A DNA stretch of 64,000 nucleotides. Origin: Glaciecola sp947496235 (GTDB lineage: Bacteria; Pseudomonadota; Gammaproteobacteria; Enterobacterales; Alteromonadaceae). This document shows, in pieces, positions 43,464-52,448 of this stretch (the stretch's first letter is position 1; every line of letters begins with the position of its first letter). A model generated the notes under the pieces. It worked only from the letters and a program-made list of their open reading frames with translations. It made no database searches and was not told the DNA's origin. The stretch lies in NCBI RefSeq assembly GCF_050306235.1, contig NZ_JBLWFH010000001.1, positions 372,001 through 436,000 on the forward strand. The letters run 5' to 3'. The translations under genes and the position numbers were made by a program.

Positions 43464-44150
43464 ATGCAACAAGCAGATGTCTGGGATTTCCCTACCCGTC
43501 TTTTTCATTGGTTATTGGTAGCTGCGTTAATTTTTCAATATGTAAGTGGTGAGATTTTAGATGATGCTATGCAGTGGCACTTTTATATTGGTTACTTCAC
43601 TATTGGACTGATTGTTTTTCGACTATTGTGGGGCTTTGTTGGTCATACTCATTCAAGGTTTAGCCAATTTATTGTTGGCCCTGGCCGCGTGGTAAACTAT
43701 GTTAAAGGCCAAGATAGCCAGCATTATCTAACTCACAATCCATTAGGCGCTCTGTCAGTGATTGCTATTCTAGCAATAGTAGCAACCCAAGCGATCAGTG
43801 GACTTTTCATTGATGATGATATTTTCTTTCAAGGTCCTTGGTATGCAGCTGTGGATAAAGACACTGTAAGCTTAGCTAACACTATTCATCATACGTTTTA
43901 TAAGGTAATTATTGGATTAGCAATTTTGCATATCATTGCGATTGGGTTTTATCAGCGAGTCAAGAAACAAGCCATTGTGCAAAGTATGATACATGGTAAA
44001 AAGCCGACTCAAAAAGCTCACGCTTATCCAACGTTTAGTCGTTCTCTTGTTTGGCGCTTTTTAATCGTAGTGGCTATTTCGGCTGCTATAGTCTATTTAG
44101 GCGTTGAAGTGTTGTCACCAGAGCCAGTCGAAGAGTTTTTTGGATTCTGA
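43464..44150 (+). CDS. Di-heme cytochrome b561-type membrane protein
   Basis: The 228-residue protein has four to five hydrophobic segments and resembles bacterial cytochrome b561/NiFe-hydrogenase-type cytochrome b subunits. Conserved features are WDFPTRLFHWLL at the N-terminus with a heme-ligand His, WHFYIGY, and FRLLWGFVG, followed by later His residues in TIHHTFYKV and LAILHIIAI. It likely passes electrons between the quinone pool and a c-type cytochrome. The convergent neighbour encodes a cytochrome c', its plausible partner. Confidence 0.85.
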   Translation: MQQADVWDFPTRLFHWLLVAALIFQYVSGEILDDAMQWHFYIGYFTIGLIVFRLLWGFVGHTHSRFSQFIVGPGRVVNYVKGQDSQHYLTHNPLGALSVIAILAIVATQAISGLFIDDDIFFQGPWYAAVDKDTVSLANTIHHTFYKVIIGLAILHIIAIGFYQRVKKQAIVQSMIHGKKPTQKAHAYPTFSRSLVWRFLIVVAISAAIVYLGVEVLSPEPVEEFFGF

Positions 44151-44180
44151 TAAGGATTAACTCGCACTCGTTATCATTAA

Positions 44181-44216
44181 AAAAGGACAAGCATGGTCCG
44201 CCATACTTGTCCTTTT
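44181..44216. terminator. Bidirectional terminator between cytochrome genes
   Basis: A 16-base stem with a single mismatch (AAAAGGACAAGCATGG against CCATACTTGTCCTTTT) has a 4-base loop and A/T-runs at both ends, placed between two convergent genes. Confidence 0.85.
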
Positions 44217-44235
44217 ACATTATTGAAACTTTTAT

Positions 44236-44715
44236 TTAGTCAGCTTTGTAAGCGTCGTGACATGCTTTACAAGTGCCGCCCACAGCACCTATAGCTTTAC
44301 GATAATTATCTTCATCTTTGCTAGCAGCAACTTTTTCTAAGGCTTGTGCAGCTTCAACCATATCCATGGCTTTTTGATTAAAATCAGCAGAATTTTCCCA
44401 AATAGCATCTAAAGCTTCAGTGTCTACGTCAAAGCCACTTGTATCAGGCGCAAAGTAATCTTCCATCATCATGCCAAGTTGTGCGATACGCTTGGCGTTT
44501 GTTTCCATTTTTGCTGCATCAAAATCGATCTGGCCTTTAGCCATTGCACCCAAAGGACCCATATTGGAATACACCAATTTTAAAATGGATTGGCGAAAAG
44601 CAACAATAGATTGCGCTTGTTTTTCAGATTTAACGCCGTGGTCATCGGCCAATGCAATGGTAGACAAGCCTGAGATTACTAGCCCACAGGCTAATGCCAT
44701 AACGGTTTTTTTCAT
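44236..44715 (-). CDS. Cytochrome c' (class II cytochrome c)
   Basis: The 159-residue product has a cleavable signal peptide (ending in TIALA) and a C-terminal heme-binding motif CKACH in GGTCKACHDAYK, the position expected for the four-helix-bundle cytochromes c'. These periplasmic proteins bind NO and may protect against nitrosative stress or carry electrons. It is convergent with the cytochrome b561-type gene, a pairing seen in many proteobacteria. Confidence 0.9.
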   Translation of the reverse strand: MKKTVMALACGLVISGLSTIALADDHGVKSEKQAQSIVAFRQSILKLVYSNMGPLGAMAKGQIDFDAAKMETNAKRIAQLGMMMEDYFAPDTSGFDVDTEALDAIWENSADFNQKAMDMVEAAQALEKVAASKDEDNYRKAIGAVGGTCKACHDAYKAD

Positions 44716-44816
44716 TTTATTTTCCTTGTGTGAAACGTTTTGAATAATTGATTTATCTTAATTTTTACAGCATGAATCGGCGAAAAGTTTATATTTTATT
44801 TTTAGTGGTCAAATCA

Positions 44817-45368
44817 TCAACGTTTTTGCTTAAGGATTTCCTTCGCTAACTCTGATATGGCCTTTCTCATAGCTTGCACCGAAGACAAATAGCCTTTGGT
44901 AGCTTGCCTAACTTGTATTTCAAAAGTATGACCTGTACTAGTCACATTTGCTTTCGAAAATTTAAAATACCCAGTTAATACTATATTGCCATCAAATGTT
45001 GGGTAAAAGCTGTCTAAATAAAGTTTTAACTTTTCACAATCACGGCAGGTATCGACAAAATTAGTCGCATCTGTTTGCTGGTTTAAATCAAACACCAGAA
45101 CATTCTTTAACATTGTGTCTAGATCCACAGCCCATTGATGATAATTAGCAATATAAAGTTTGTGACTCTGCTCCAACATTACAATATTTTTCTGCTGTAA
45201 ATATGCAGGGATTGCGACAATCTCAACGCTAACACTTTGGTTTCCCTCTTCCCATTGCATCACTAAGGGTTTATCTTCAAGTAAATAATAATGGGTTTCT
45301 GGCACCGACTCAGTAGTCACACAACCAAATAAAATTGTTATCAGCAGCAAAATTACAGATTTTTTCAT
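44817..45368 (-). CDS. pqiC: PqiC-type lipoprotein (ABC-transport auxiliary, DUF330)
   Basis: PqiC is an outer-membrane lipoprotein that meets the PqiB tunnel in the Pqi lipid-transport system. The 183-residue product has a lipobox (LFGC, Cys near residue 16) followed by a YYLLEDKPLV segment typical of the family. Its ATG overlaps the pqiB stop codon (ATGA), making it the last gene of the pqi operon. Length matches E. coli PqiC (about 187). Confidence 0.88.
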   Translation of the reverse strand: MKKSVILLLITILFGCVTTESVPETHYYLLEDKPLVMQWEEGNQSVSVEIVAIPAYLQQKNIVMLEQSHKLYIANYHQWAVDLDTMLKNVLVFDLNQQTDATNFVDTCRDCEKLKLYLDSFYPTFDGNIVLTGYFKFSKANVTSTGHTFEIQVRQATKGYLSSVQAMRKAISELAKEILKQKR

Positions 45369-46975
45369 TTATCTTCACCCGATGAATTGTCAGGATTGGG
45401 TTCTTTGTCTTCTGGCGCAGCATCACTAAAAATAAGAGAATTGGGCTTGTTACTGATATCAGATATCATGGGCTGCACCATTAATAACGTTTGCTCTAAC
45501 TCATCTAAGCTTGACATTAGCCTATGGTAAACGGCTGAATCCGGTTGCACTCCCTGTAAAGCATCATCCACCTCTTTCATAGTGGATTCTATAGTATTCA
45601 CAAGTGACTGCATCGAAATTAAAGTGTCTTGGGCCACTAAAACAGTTTGATCAGTACTTTGTAATAATTGTTCGATGGGAAGCGCATTTAGCTTTTCTAA
45701 TAAGGCATCAGTTTTACTTAAAAGAGAAGCAAAACCGCCTTCAGCCAAAGGAATTATGGGATATTCACCAAAGGTCTCATAGTTACCAACACCGGCTGGA
45801 TTAAAATCTAAAGTCACCTTCAAAGAGCCTGTAATGTAATTGGCGGTTTCAATTCTTGCTTGCAAACCGTTTTTAATCCAATGCTCAAAATGCTCGGTAA
45901 AGCCTTCTATATTACTTTCGTTTGAACGCTGAGTAATGCGAGCAGGTTCAATATTGATAACCACTGGTATTCGGGTTTCGTTTTCCCGTATTTCATTCGT
46001 TTCGTAAAAGCCTAGGTAAGGTTTAGCAACTCTACCGATTTTAATTCCTCTGTACTCGACAGGAGCGCCAGTATCCAAACCACCAACTGTTTCTTCAACC
46101 AAAATGACGTAAGTTATGGTTTCGTATTGCCTTTCTTCAATTGTCGCTAGTTGTGAAGGATACAGCTTAAACGTAGTGGATTCTGAAACAGCTTCACCTG
46201 GTGTTAGATCTTCAGGTACATCAAAAGCAACACCACCAGCCACTAAGGACTCAAGTGAAGAAAAATCTACTTCTATGCCACTAACACTGGTGGAAACTGT
46301 GATACCACTAGCATTCCAAAAATGGGTATTAGATGTGACCAGCTTATCAAAGGGAGCGCGAATAAAAATACCATAGGTGATGCTTCTATCTTCTATATCA
46401 AAATCTATGGATTCCACAACGCCAACTGAAATTCCGCGATACACTACGGGATTTCCTTCAAATAAGGACTTCCCACCATAAGAGATCAAATCTAGTTTGA
46501 TCCCAGCCTCAGATGGCGATGCCACAGGAGGACGGCTAAGGCCAACAAATGAGTCACTTAGATTTTTTTCTTCTCCTGGCTCTAATGCGATGTAAGCGCC
46601 AGATAGTAAAGTGCCAACACCACTAATTCCAGTGGCACCTATACGCGGGCGCACTACCCAAAAATGGCTGTCTATTTTTAAAAATCGTTGCGCATCTCGA
46701 TTAATTTTGATGTCTGTTAAGATAGACTTTCCATCATCGGCAAAGCGGATTCGTTCAACTCTACCAATATCAACATTACGATATTTTACTAAGGTTCGGC
46801 GGGCTTCGATGCCTTGGGCATCATCAAATTGTACTATGATATCTATGCCCCGATTAAGCCAACTTTGATACAAGAGTCCCCCACCAACGAGCGCTGCAAT
46901 AATTGGTAATAGCCATACCCAAGAAATACCTTTTTTGTTTTTGATCTCAGGAATAACGGGTTGTTGGTCGGTCAT
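45365..46975 (-). CDS. pqiB: PqiB, MCE-domain intermembrane transport protein
   Basis: PqiB is anchored in the inner membrane and forms stacked MCE rings with a long helical needle that bridges the periplasm for lipid transport. The 536-residue product has one N-terminal TM helix (about 19-38), three MCE-type domains (starting around residues 43, 158 and 285; for example DAQGIEARRTLVKYRNVDIGRV and GAPVEYRGIKIGRV), and a C-terminal helical region. It starts 6 bases after the upstream PqiA-type gene. Confidence 0.92.
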   Translation of the reverse strand: MTDQQPVIPEIKNKKGISWVWLLPIIAALVGGGLLYQSWLNRGIDIIVQFDDAQGIEARRTLVKYRNVDIGRVERIRFADDGKSILTDIKINRDAQRFLKIDSHFWVVRPRIGATGISGVGTLLSGAYIALEPGEEKNLSDSFVGLSRPPVASPSEAGIKLDLISYGGKSLFEGNPVVYRGISVGVVESIDFDIEDRSITYGIFIRAPFDKLVTSNTHFWNASGITVSTSVSGIEVDFSSLESLVAGGVAFDVPEDLTPGEAVSESTTFKLYPSQLATIEERQYETITYVILVEETVGGLDTGAPVEYRGIKIGRVAKPYLGFYETNEIRENETRIPVVINIEPARITQRSNESNIEGFTEHFEHWIKNGLQARIETANYITGSLKVTLDFNPAGVGNYETFGEYPIIPLAEGGFASLLSKTDALLEKLNALPIEQLLQSTDQTVLVAQDTLISMQSLVNTIESTMKEVDDALQGVQPDSAVYHRLMSSLDELEQTLLMVQPMISDISNKPNSLIFSDAAPEDKEPNPDNSSGEDK

Positions 46976-46981
46976 AGAAAC

Positions 46982-47611
46982 TTACATATCCTTTTGTTGT
47001 TTATCCCATATTAAGCGCAAATCAAATTGATGTGCAGCTAACATGGTCAGGATGACAACGCATGCAAAGGCACGTGCGGCGACGCCCGGTTCAACTACCA
47101 TGATATTCGAAACATGGACTAAGGCAACTAAAATTGCGACTACAAACACATCTATCATTGACCATTTTCCAATGAACTCGGTAACTTTATACATAAAAGT
47201 TAGCTCATTTTCAGATAGTCTAGAGTCTTTACGAGTGCAATAGCACAACCAGAAAATGATCAAGATTTTAGCGATTGGGATAAAAATACTGGCGGTAAAA
47301 ATAATCCCAGCGACCAAATAAGATTCATGTTCCATAAAAGCCAATATGCCTTGAATTATTGTGCTTGGTTCTCTTTGTCCTAACATGGTATTTACCATGA
47401 TTGGATAGGTATTGGCTGGAATATATAAAATAATCGCAGTAATGAGCAAGGCTATGGTTTTTTGCACACTCTGAGGTCTTCGCACATGGACATGAGTGCC
47501 ACAACGTTTACAGCTTTTGGTTTGCCCCTCATTTATTGTATAGCAAATATGGCAGGCTTTTTTTCCCATACTTGCTGCAGTATTTTGAGGATAGTTTGCT
47601 TTATCAGTCAT
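46982..47611 (-). CDS. pqiA: PqiA-type membrane protein, second half-size copy
   Basis: The 209-residue product has a zinc-ribbon-like N-terminus (CHICYTINEGQTKSCKRCG) followed by four TM segments, with the PqiA signature IPANTYPIM and GIILTASIFIPI-type region (IFTASIFIPIAKI). E. coli PqiA (about 417 residues) contains two such units in one chain. Here the units are separate genes overlapping by 8 bases. The pair likely forms the inner-membrane component that feeds PqiB. Confidence 0.88.
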   Translation of the reverse strand: MTDKANYPQNTAASMGKKACHICYTINEGQTKSCKRCGTHVHVRRPQSVQKTIALLITAIILYIPANTYPIMVNTMLGQREPSTIIQGILAFMEHESYLVAGIIFTASIFIPIAKILIIFWLCYCTRKDSRLSENELTFMYKVTEFIGKWSMIDVFVVAILVALVHVSNIMVVEPGVAARAFACVVILTMLAAHQFDLRLIWDKQQKDM

Positions 47612-48218
47612 TGGCCATAGCCTCTATCCAACACCAAACCTGGTATTTATTGGCAATTAAGGATGCCGCAATAAAGCATAATGTAAAGCCAATGTACGCC
47701 CAGAAAGCGATGCCTAATACTATGTCAGCCAATTCAATAACCTTAATTAAAGCCACCAAAACGCCTATGATAAACACATCTGCCATTGCCCAAGGAATTA
47801 GCCGTGTTAGCAACTTTGCACAGGTTAATGATGCTCTATAAGGCAATAGCGCATTTTTTCCCATCAATAGTAATATCAAGCATATGAGATAGATGAAAGG
47901 AACGGCCAAAATAAAAGCTAATACCAAAAATCCTAGCAACCAAAAACCTTGCAAAAACAAATCGAAGGACGCTTCGGTTATGGTTATTGTGCGTAGTACG
48001 CCCGAGGCTTCAAAGGTTAAAAAAGGAAACAAATTCGCTACTGCAAATAAAATTAACGCGGTAACGCTGTATGCAAAACACTTTTGTGACGCATGAATTT
48101 GATTTTCAAACAAAAAACTATGACAACGAGGACAATAAACCCGTTGATGAGGTAACAGATCGTCTGGTGTTTTAACCACCAAGTCACAATGTGAACATGC
48201 AATCTGTTTTAATGCCAT
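47604..48218 (-). CDS. pqiA: PqiA-type membrane protein, first half-size copy
   Basis: The 204-residue product begins with a four-Cys zinc-ribbon motif (CSHCDLV ... YCPRC) and has four TM segments with VANLFPFLTF and VPFIYLICLILLL. It corresponds to the N-terminal unit of full-length PqiA. It is the first gene of a four-gene pqi operon (two pqiA-type genes, pqiB, pqiC) whose genes overlap or nearly touch. The promoter must lie in the 176-base spacer toward dnaJ. Confidence 0.88.
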   Translation of the reverse strand: MALKQIACSHCDLVVKTPDDLLPHQRVYCPRCHSFLFENQIHASQKCFAYSVTALILFAVANLFPFLTFEASGVLRTITITEASFDLFLQGFWLLGFLVLAFILAVPFIYLICLILLLMGKNALLPYRASLTCAKLLTRLIPWAMADVFIIGVLVALIKVIELADIVLGIAFWAYIGFTLCFIAASLIANKYQVWCWIEAMAND

Positions 48219-48342
48219 AACTTGATAATTAAACCTGAAATTTCAATATATTGCTGATGAAAATATAACAGGCTGAGGATATGCATTCAATCTGATAATA
48301 AGTCGAAACGAAATTGATATTAAATTGATTTAAGATGCAGAT

Positions 48343-48375
48343 AAAAAAAACAACCGCTTATTGCGGTTGTTTTTT
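48343..48375 (-). terminator. Intrinsic terminator after dnaJ
   Basis: A 7-bp stem CAACCGC / GCGGTTG with loop TTATT is bordered by an A-run on one side and a T-run on the other, so it works for the minus-strand dnaJ transcript. Confidence 0.85.
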
Positions 48376-48394
48376 GGACTTGGTTTTGTGAACT

Positions 48395-49522
48395 CTAGTT
48401 AGTTAGATCATCGAAAAACTTTTTCACACCATCAAAGAAACCTTTTTCTTTTGGTCTGTGCTTTTCTGACGAGCCTTTCATCGTTGCTTCAAACTCTTCT
48501 AACAATTCACGCTGTTTAGATGACAAATTCACCGGTGTTTCCAGTACCACTTTGCAGATCAAGTCTCCAACGGCGCCACTGCGAACTGATTTGACCCCTT
48601 TCCCACGCATTCTAAACATCTTACCCGTTTGGGTTTCTGGTGTAATTTTCAGTTTTACTTTACCGTCGAGCGTTGGCACTTCAATCTCACCGCCTAGCGC
48701 AGCTGTGGTAAAGCCCACTGGGACTTCACAGTACAGATTGTTTCCATCGCGCGTGAAGATGTCATGGTCGCGAACATGCACTTGAACGTACAAATCACCT
48801 GCTGGAGCACCGTTCTCGCCGGCTTCACCTTCACCTGTTAAACGAATTCTGTCTCCGGTATCAACACCTGCAGGTACTTTAACTGAAAGAGTTTTGGTCT
48901 TTTCGACACGCCCCTGACCACGACAGGAATTACAGGGATCAGAAACAATCTTACCTTTACCCGAACAAGTTGGACAGGTTTGTTGAACCGCAAAGAAGCC
49001 CTGACGCATCTGCACTTGGCCATTGCCTTTACAGGTTGGACAGGTTGTTGGTGATGTACCCTTTTTAGCACCCGATCCATGACAAACTTCACATTCAACC
49101 AAGGTTGGAACACGAATTTCGACTTCTTTACCTCTAACGGCTTCTTCAAGCGTCATTTCAAGGTTATAGCGTAAATCAGCCCCTTGTCTGGCTCGACTTT
49201 GACGGCCTCTACCGCCACCAAAAATATCACCAAAAACATCACCGAAGATATCACCAAAATCGGCGCCACCACCGTAGCCTCCGCCACCTCTGTTAGGATC
49301 GACACCGGCATGACCATACTGATCATAAGCTGCGCGCTTACGTTCATCTGTTAAGATTTCATAGGCTTCTTGAATTTCTTTAAATTTTTCTTCCAGCGCT
49401 TTATCACCAGAGGTTCGATCTGGATGATATTTCATGGCTAGCTTCTTATACGCTTTTTTAATATCGCGTTCGCTAGCGCTTTTGCTGACGCCTAATACTT
49501 CGTAATAATCTCTTTTGGACAT
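48395..49522 (-). CDS. dnaJ: Chaperone protein DnaJ
   Basis: DnaJ delivers unfolded clients to DnaK and stimulates its ATPase. The 375-residue product has the J domain with the HPD motif (KYHPDRTSGDK), a Gly-rich linker (about 75-115), four CxxCxGxG-type zinc repeats (CEVCHGSG, CPTCKGNG, CPTCSGKG, CNSCRGQG), and the C-terminal substrate domains. I start at the ATG giving MSKRDYYEVLGVSKS; an upstream GTG would add five unsupported residues. It follows dnaK by about 140 bases. Confidence 0.97.
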   Translation of the reverse strand: MSKRDYYEVLGVSKSASERDIKKAYKKLAMKYHPDRTSGDKALEEKFKEIQEAYEILTDERKRAAYDQYGHAGVDPNRGGGGYGGGADFGDIFGDVFGDIFGGGRGRQSRARQGADLRYNLEMTLEEAVRGKEVEIRVPTLVECEVCHGSGAKKGTSPTTCPTCKGNGQVQMRQGFFAVQQTCPTCSGKGKIVSDPCNSCRGQGRVEKTKTLSVKVPAGVDTGDRIRLTGEGEAGENGAPAGDLYVQVHVRDHDIFTRDGNNLYCEVPVGFTTAALGGEIEVPTLDGKVKLKITPETQTGKMFRMRGKGVKSVRSGAVGDLICKVVLETPVNLSSKQRELLEEFEATMKGSSEKHRPKEKGFFDGVKKFFDDLTN

Positions 49523-49599
49523 ACACCCACATCCCACTTAGTGTGGTATTGAAACTGTTTAACAATACCTTTCGAATATCTTAGTTTTTACAACAAACA

Positions 49600-49624
49600 G
49601 GCGCAAACTGCTACCAGTTGCGCC
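49600..49624 (-). other. Inverted repeat between dnaK and dnaJ
   Basis: GGCGCAAACTG and CAGTTGCGCC pair with one bulged A around CTAC, just downstream of dnaK on the minus strand. The following run is TGTTTGTTG, a poor T-tract, so it may be a partial terminator or a stability hairpin in the dnaK-dnaJ mRNA. Confidence 0.45.
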
Positions 49625-49666
49625 CGCTTATGCTGTTAAGACAGTCGCCACTGCCTATGACGATAC

Positions 49667-51592
49667 TTATTTTTTATCGTCATTTACCTCTTCAAACTCA
49701 GCATCTACAACATCATCATCTGCTTTACCAGCACTGCTTTGCTGTTCTGCTGATGGATCCTGTGCTTGAGCTTGCGCTTTCGCTTGAGCAATTTCCATTA
49801 ACTTCTGAGAAGCTTGAATTAATGCTTGAGTTTTCTCTTCAATGGCTTCTAGATCATCACCTTTACGTGCTGTTTCTAGATCATTGATTGCAGCTTCAAT
49901 TGCTTCTTTGTCGCTAGAATCAAGTGCGTCACCTGCTTCTTCAACCTGAGTACGAGTACCGTGAATCAGACCATCAGCTTGGTTACGCGCTGTAACTAGC
50001 TTTTCAAACTTAGCGTCTGCGTCTTTGTTCGCTTCAGCATCTTGAACCATTTTTTCTATTTCAGAATCAGATAGTCCAGATGACGCTTGAATGGTAATTT
50101 TCTGCTCTTTACCTGTATCTTTGTCTTTAGCAGATACATGCAATATACCGTCAGCATCAATATCAAACGAAACTTCAATTTGTGGCGTTCCACGCGGTGC
50201 AGGGCGAATACCTTCTAAGTTAAATTGACCTAGAGATTTGTTCCCAGCTGCTTGCTTACGTTCACCTTGAAGCACGTGTACAGTTACCGCAGATTGGTTA
50301 TCTTCCGCTGTTGAGAAGGTTTGAGATTTCTTAGTAGGAATCGTCGTATTTTTCTCAATTAATGCGGTCATAACGCCACCCATTGTCTCAATACCTAGAG
50401 ACAGAGGTGTAACGTCTAATAAAAGAACGTCTTTAACATCACCGGCTAAAACACCACCTTGAATTGCCGCACCAGTGGCTACAGCTTCATCAGGGTTAAC
50501 ATCTTTACGTGGCTCTTTACCAAAGAACTCAGCAACATATTTTTGCACCAATGGCATACGTGTTTGACCACCTACCAAAATGATGTCGTTAATATCGCTT
50601 ACTGACAAATCAGCGTCCGCAAGTGCTTGTTTAACTGGTTCAAGGGATTTTTTCACCATGTCTTCAACTAAAGACTCTAACTTAGCACGGGTTACTTTGA
50701 TCGCTAAGTGCTTAGGACCAGAAGCATCAGCCGTGATGTAAGGTAGGTTAACTTCAGTTTGTTGTGCTGAAGATAACTCAATTTTCGCTTTCTCACCGGC
50801 TTCTTTTAAACGCTGCATAGCAAGAGGATCTTTACGTAAATCTACGCCTTGATCTTTCTTAAATTCATCCACTAAGTAAGTGATCATTCGGTTATCGAAA
50901 TCTTCACCACCTAAGTGAGTATCACCGTTTGTAGCTAGTACTTCAAACGTGTGTTCGCCGTCAACTTCGTCAATTTCAATGATAGAGATATCAAATGTAC
51001 CACCACCAAGGTCATAAACGGCTACTACGTTGTCGCCTTGCTTTTTATCCATACCGTATGCAAGTGCAGCTGCGGTTGGTTCGTTAATAATACGCTTAAC
51101 TTCTAAACCAGCAATTCGGCCAGCGTCTTTAGTTGCTTGACGTTGAGAGTCATTAAAGTAAGCAGGTACAGTGATTACTGCAGCTGTTACTGGCTCACCT
51201 AAATAATCTTCCGCTGTTTTCTTCATTTTCTTAAGAACTTCAGCAGAAATCTGTGGTGGTGCCATTTTCTCATTGTTGGCTTCTACCCAAGCATCACCGT
51301 TGTCAGCTTTCACAATTTTGAACGGCATGATGTCAATATCACGCTGAACTTCTTTGTCTTCAAAACGACGTCCAATCAAACGCTTAATCGCAAAAAGCGT
51401 GTTGTTTGGGTTGGTTACTGCTTGACGTTTTGCCGGTTGACCAACCAACGTCTCTCCATCTTGCGTGTATGCAATGATAGAAGGGGTTGTGCGGTCACCC
51501 TCGGCGTTTTCAATTACTTTTGCTTTGTCGCCGTCGAGTACGGCAACACATGAATTAGTTGTACCTAAATCGATACCGATTATCTTACCCAT
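49667..51592 (-). CDS. dnaK: Chaperone protein DnaK (Hsp70)
   Basis: DnaK is the ATP-dependent Hsp70 chaperone. The 641-residue product has all signatures: IGIDLGTTNSCVAV at the start, DLGGGTFDISIIE in the ATPase domain, ILVGGQTRMPLVQ, the interdomain linker DVLLLDVTPLSLGIET, the peptide-binding domain, and the conserved C-terminal tail ending in an acidic EEV-like stretch (DAEFEEV). It follows grpE and has its own sigma-32-like promoter. Confidence 0.98.
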   Translation of the reverse strand: MGKIIGIDLGTTNSCVAVLDGDKAKVIENAEGDRTTPSIIAYTQDGETLVGQPAKRQAVTNPNNTLFAIKRLIGRRFEDKEVQRDIDIMPFKIVKADNGDAWVEANNEKMAPPQISAEVLKKMKKTAEDYLGEPVTAAVITVPAYFNDSQRQATKDAGRIAGLEVKRIINEPTAAALAYGMDKKQGDNVVAVYDLGGGTFDISIIEIDEVDGEHTFEVLATNGDTHLGGEDFDNRMITYLVDEFKKDQGVDLRKDPLAMQRLKEAGEKAKIELSSAQQTEVNLPYITADASGPKHLAIKVTRAKLESLVEDMVKKSLEPVKQALADADLSVSDINDIILVGGQTRMPLVQKYVAEFFGKEPRKDVNPDEAVATGAAIQGGVLAGDVKDVLLLDVTPLSLGIETMGGVMTALIEKNTTIPTKKSQTFSTAEDNQSAVTVHVLQGERKQAAGNKSLGQFNLEGIRPAPRGTPQIEVSFDIDADGILHVSAKDKDTGKEQKITIQASSGLSDSEIEKMVQDAEANKDADAKFEKLVTARNQADGLIHGTRTQVEEAGDALDSSDKEAIEAAINDLETARKGDDLEAIEEKTQALIQASQKLMEIAQAKAQAQAQDPSAEQQSSAGKADDDVVDAEFEEVNDDKK

Positions 51593-51626
51593 GTATATAT
51601 CTCCAGAAACTATTCGTTGCTAATCT

Positions 51627-51654
51627 ATGTGGGGTTAATAACCCCTTTTTCAAT
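51627..51654 (-). promoter_or_regulatory. Sigma-32-type heat-shock promoter for dnaK
   Basis: On the minus strand TTGAAA is followed after 13 bases by CCCCACAT, close to the heat-shock consensus CTTGAAA-N(11-15)-CCCCATNT. The spacer and -10 contain a 15-base palindrome GGGGTTATTAACCCC. The site is about 35 bases upstream of the dnaK start codon. Confidence 0.6.
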
Positions 51655-51683
51655 AGGTGTATTACAGATTTATTGCAAAAAAT

Positions 51684-52325
51684 TTAAGCAGTAGTATCTA
51701 CGCCTTCACTTGGTGCTCTTGATACCATCACCATTGCAGGTCTTAATAATCTACCGTTAATTAAATAGCCTTTTTGCATAACAGCTATCACCGTATTTGG
51801 CGCGACATCCGCTGACTCTTGCATTGACATTGCCTGATGATGTTCAGGATTAAAAGCTTCCCCTTGAGGGTCAATCACTTCAATGCCAAATTTTTCTATG
51901 CTAGCCATAAAGCTCTTGTGAGTTAGCTCAACCCCTTCTAATAAAGGTTTAACTGCCTCGTTTTCAGCATCCGCTGACATTGTTGCTCGCTCAAGATTGT
52001 CGATTACCGACAATAATTCACCAGCAAATCTTTCCAATGCAAACTTGCGTGCTTTTTCTACGTCTTGCTCTGCGCGTTTGCGTACATTATCTGACTCTGC
52101 AATGGCGCGAATAACGCGATCTTTTTGCTCGTCAATCGTACGTTTGGCTTCTTCCAATTCCGCTTCGAGGGATTGAATTTGTGCCTGTTCAACCGTTAAA
52201 CCGTCTACATTCTGCTGCGTATCCTGGTTCTCAGTTTCGTTTGAATCAGCCTCATTCACTTCAGGTTGTTCTACTGAATCTGTCGCCTGATCTTGCGTTT
52301 GTTCGTGCTCTTGGTCTTTACTCAT
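51684..52325 (-). CDS. grpE: Nucleotide exchange factor GrpE
   Basis: GrpE releases ADP from DnaK. The 213-residue protein starts with an acidic, Gln/Glu-rich disordered segment, then a long coiled coil (about residues 45-100), and the C-terminal beta domain with FNPEHHQAMSM and a GYLINGRLLRPAMVMV motif typical of GrpE. It is longer than the E. coli protein (197) because of the acidic tail at the N-terminus. A strong sigma-32-type promoter lies upstream. Confidence 0.96.
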   Translation of the reverse strand: MSKDQEHEQTQDQATDSVEQPEVNEADSNETENQDTQQNVDGLTVEQAQIQSLEAELEEAKRTIDEQKDRVIRAIAESDNVRKRAEQDVEKARKFALERFAGELLSVIDNLERATMSADAENEAVKPLLEGVELTHKSFMASIEKFGIEVIDPQGEAFNPEHHQAMSMQESADVAPNTVIAVMQKGYLINGRLLRPAMVMVSRAPSEGVDTTA

Positions 52326-52386
52326 TTATCACTCCGGTTTCATGAGTGTGTTTAATCAACTGGGTTTTTGCTTACAATGCTGGCTA

Positions 52387-52414
52387 TAATGGGGATAGAT
52401 CCTATGGGTTCAAG
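52387..52414 (-). promoter_or_regulatory. Sigma-32-type heat-shock promoter for grpE
   Basis: On the minus strand CTTGAAC is followed after 13 bases by CCCCATTA, nearly the full heat-shock consensus. It lies about 60 bases upstream of the grpE start and on the opposite strand to the adjacent kinase gene. Confidence 0.72.
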
Positions 52415-52448
52415 ACAATAATTAAAAAAATTTTTAGAGCTGCAAAAA

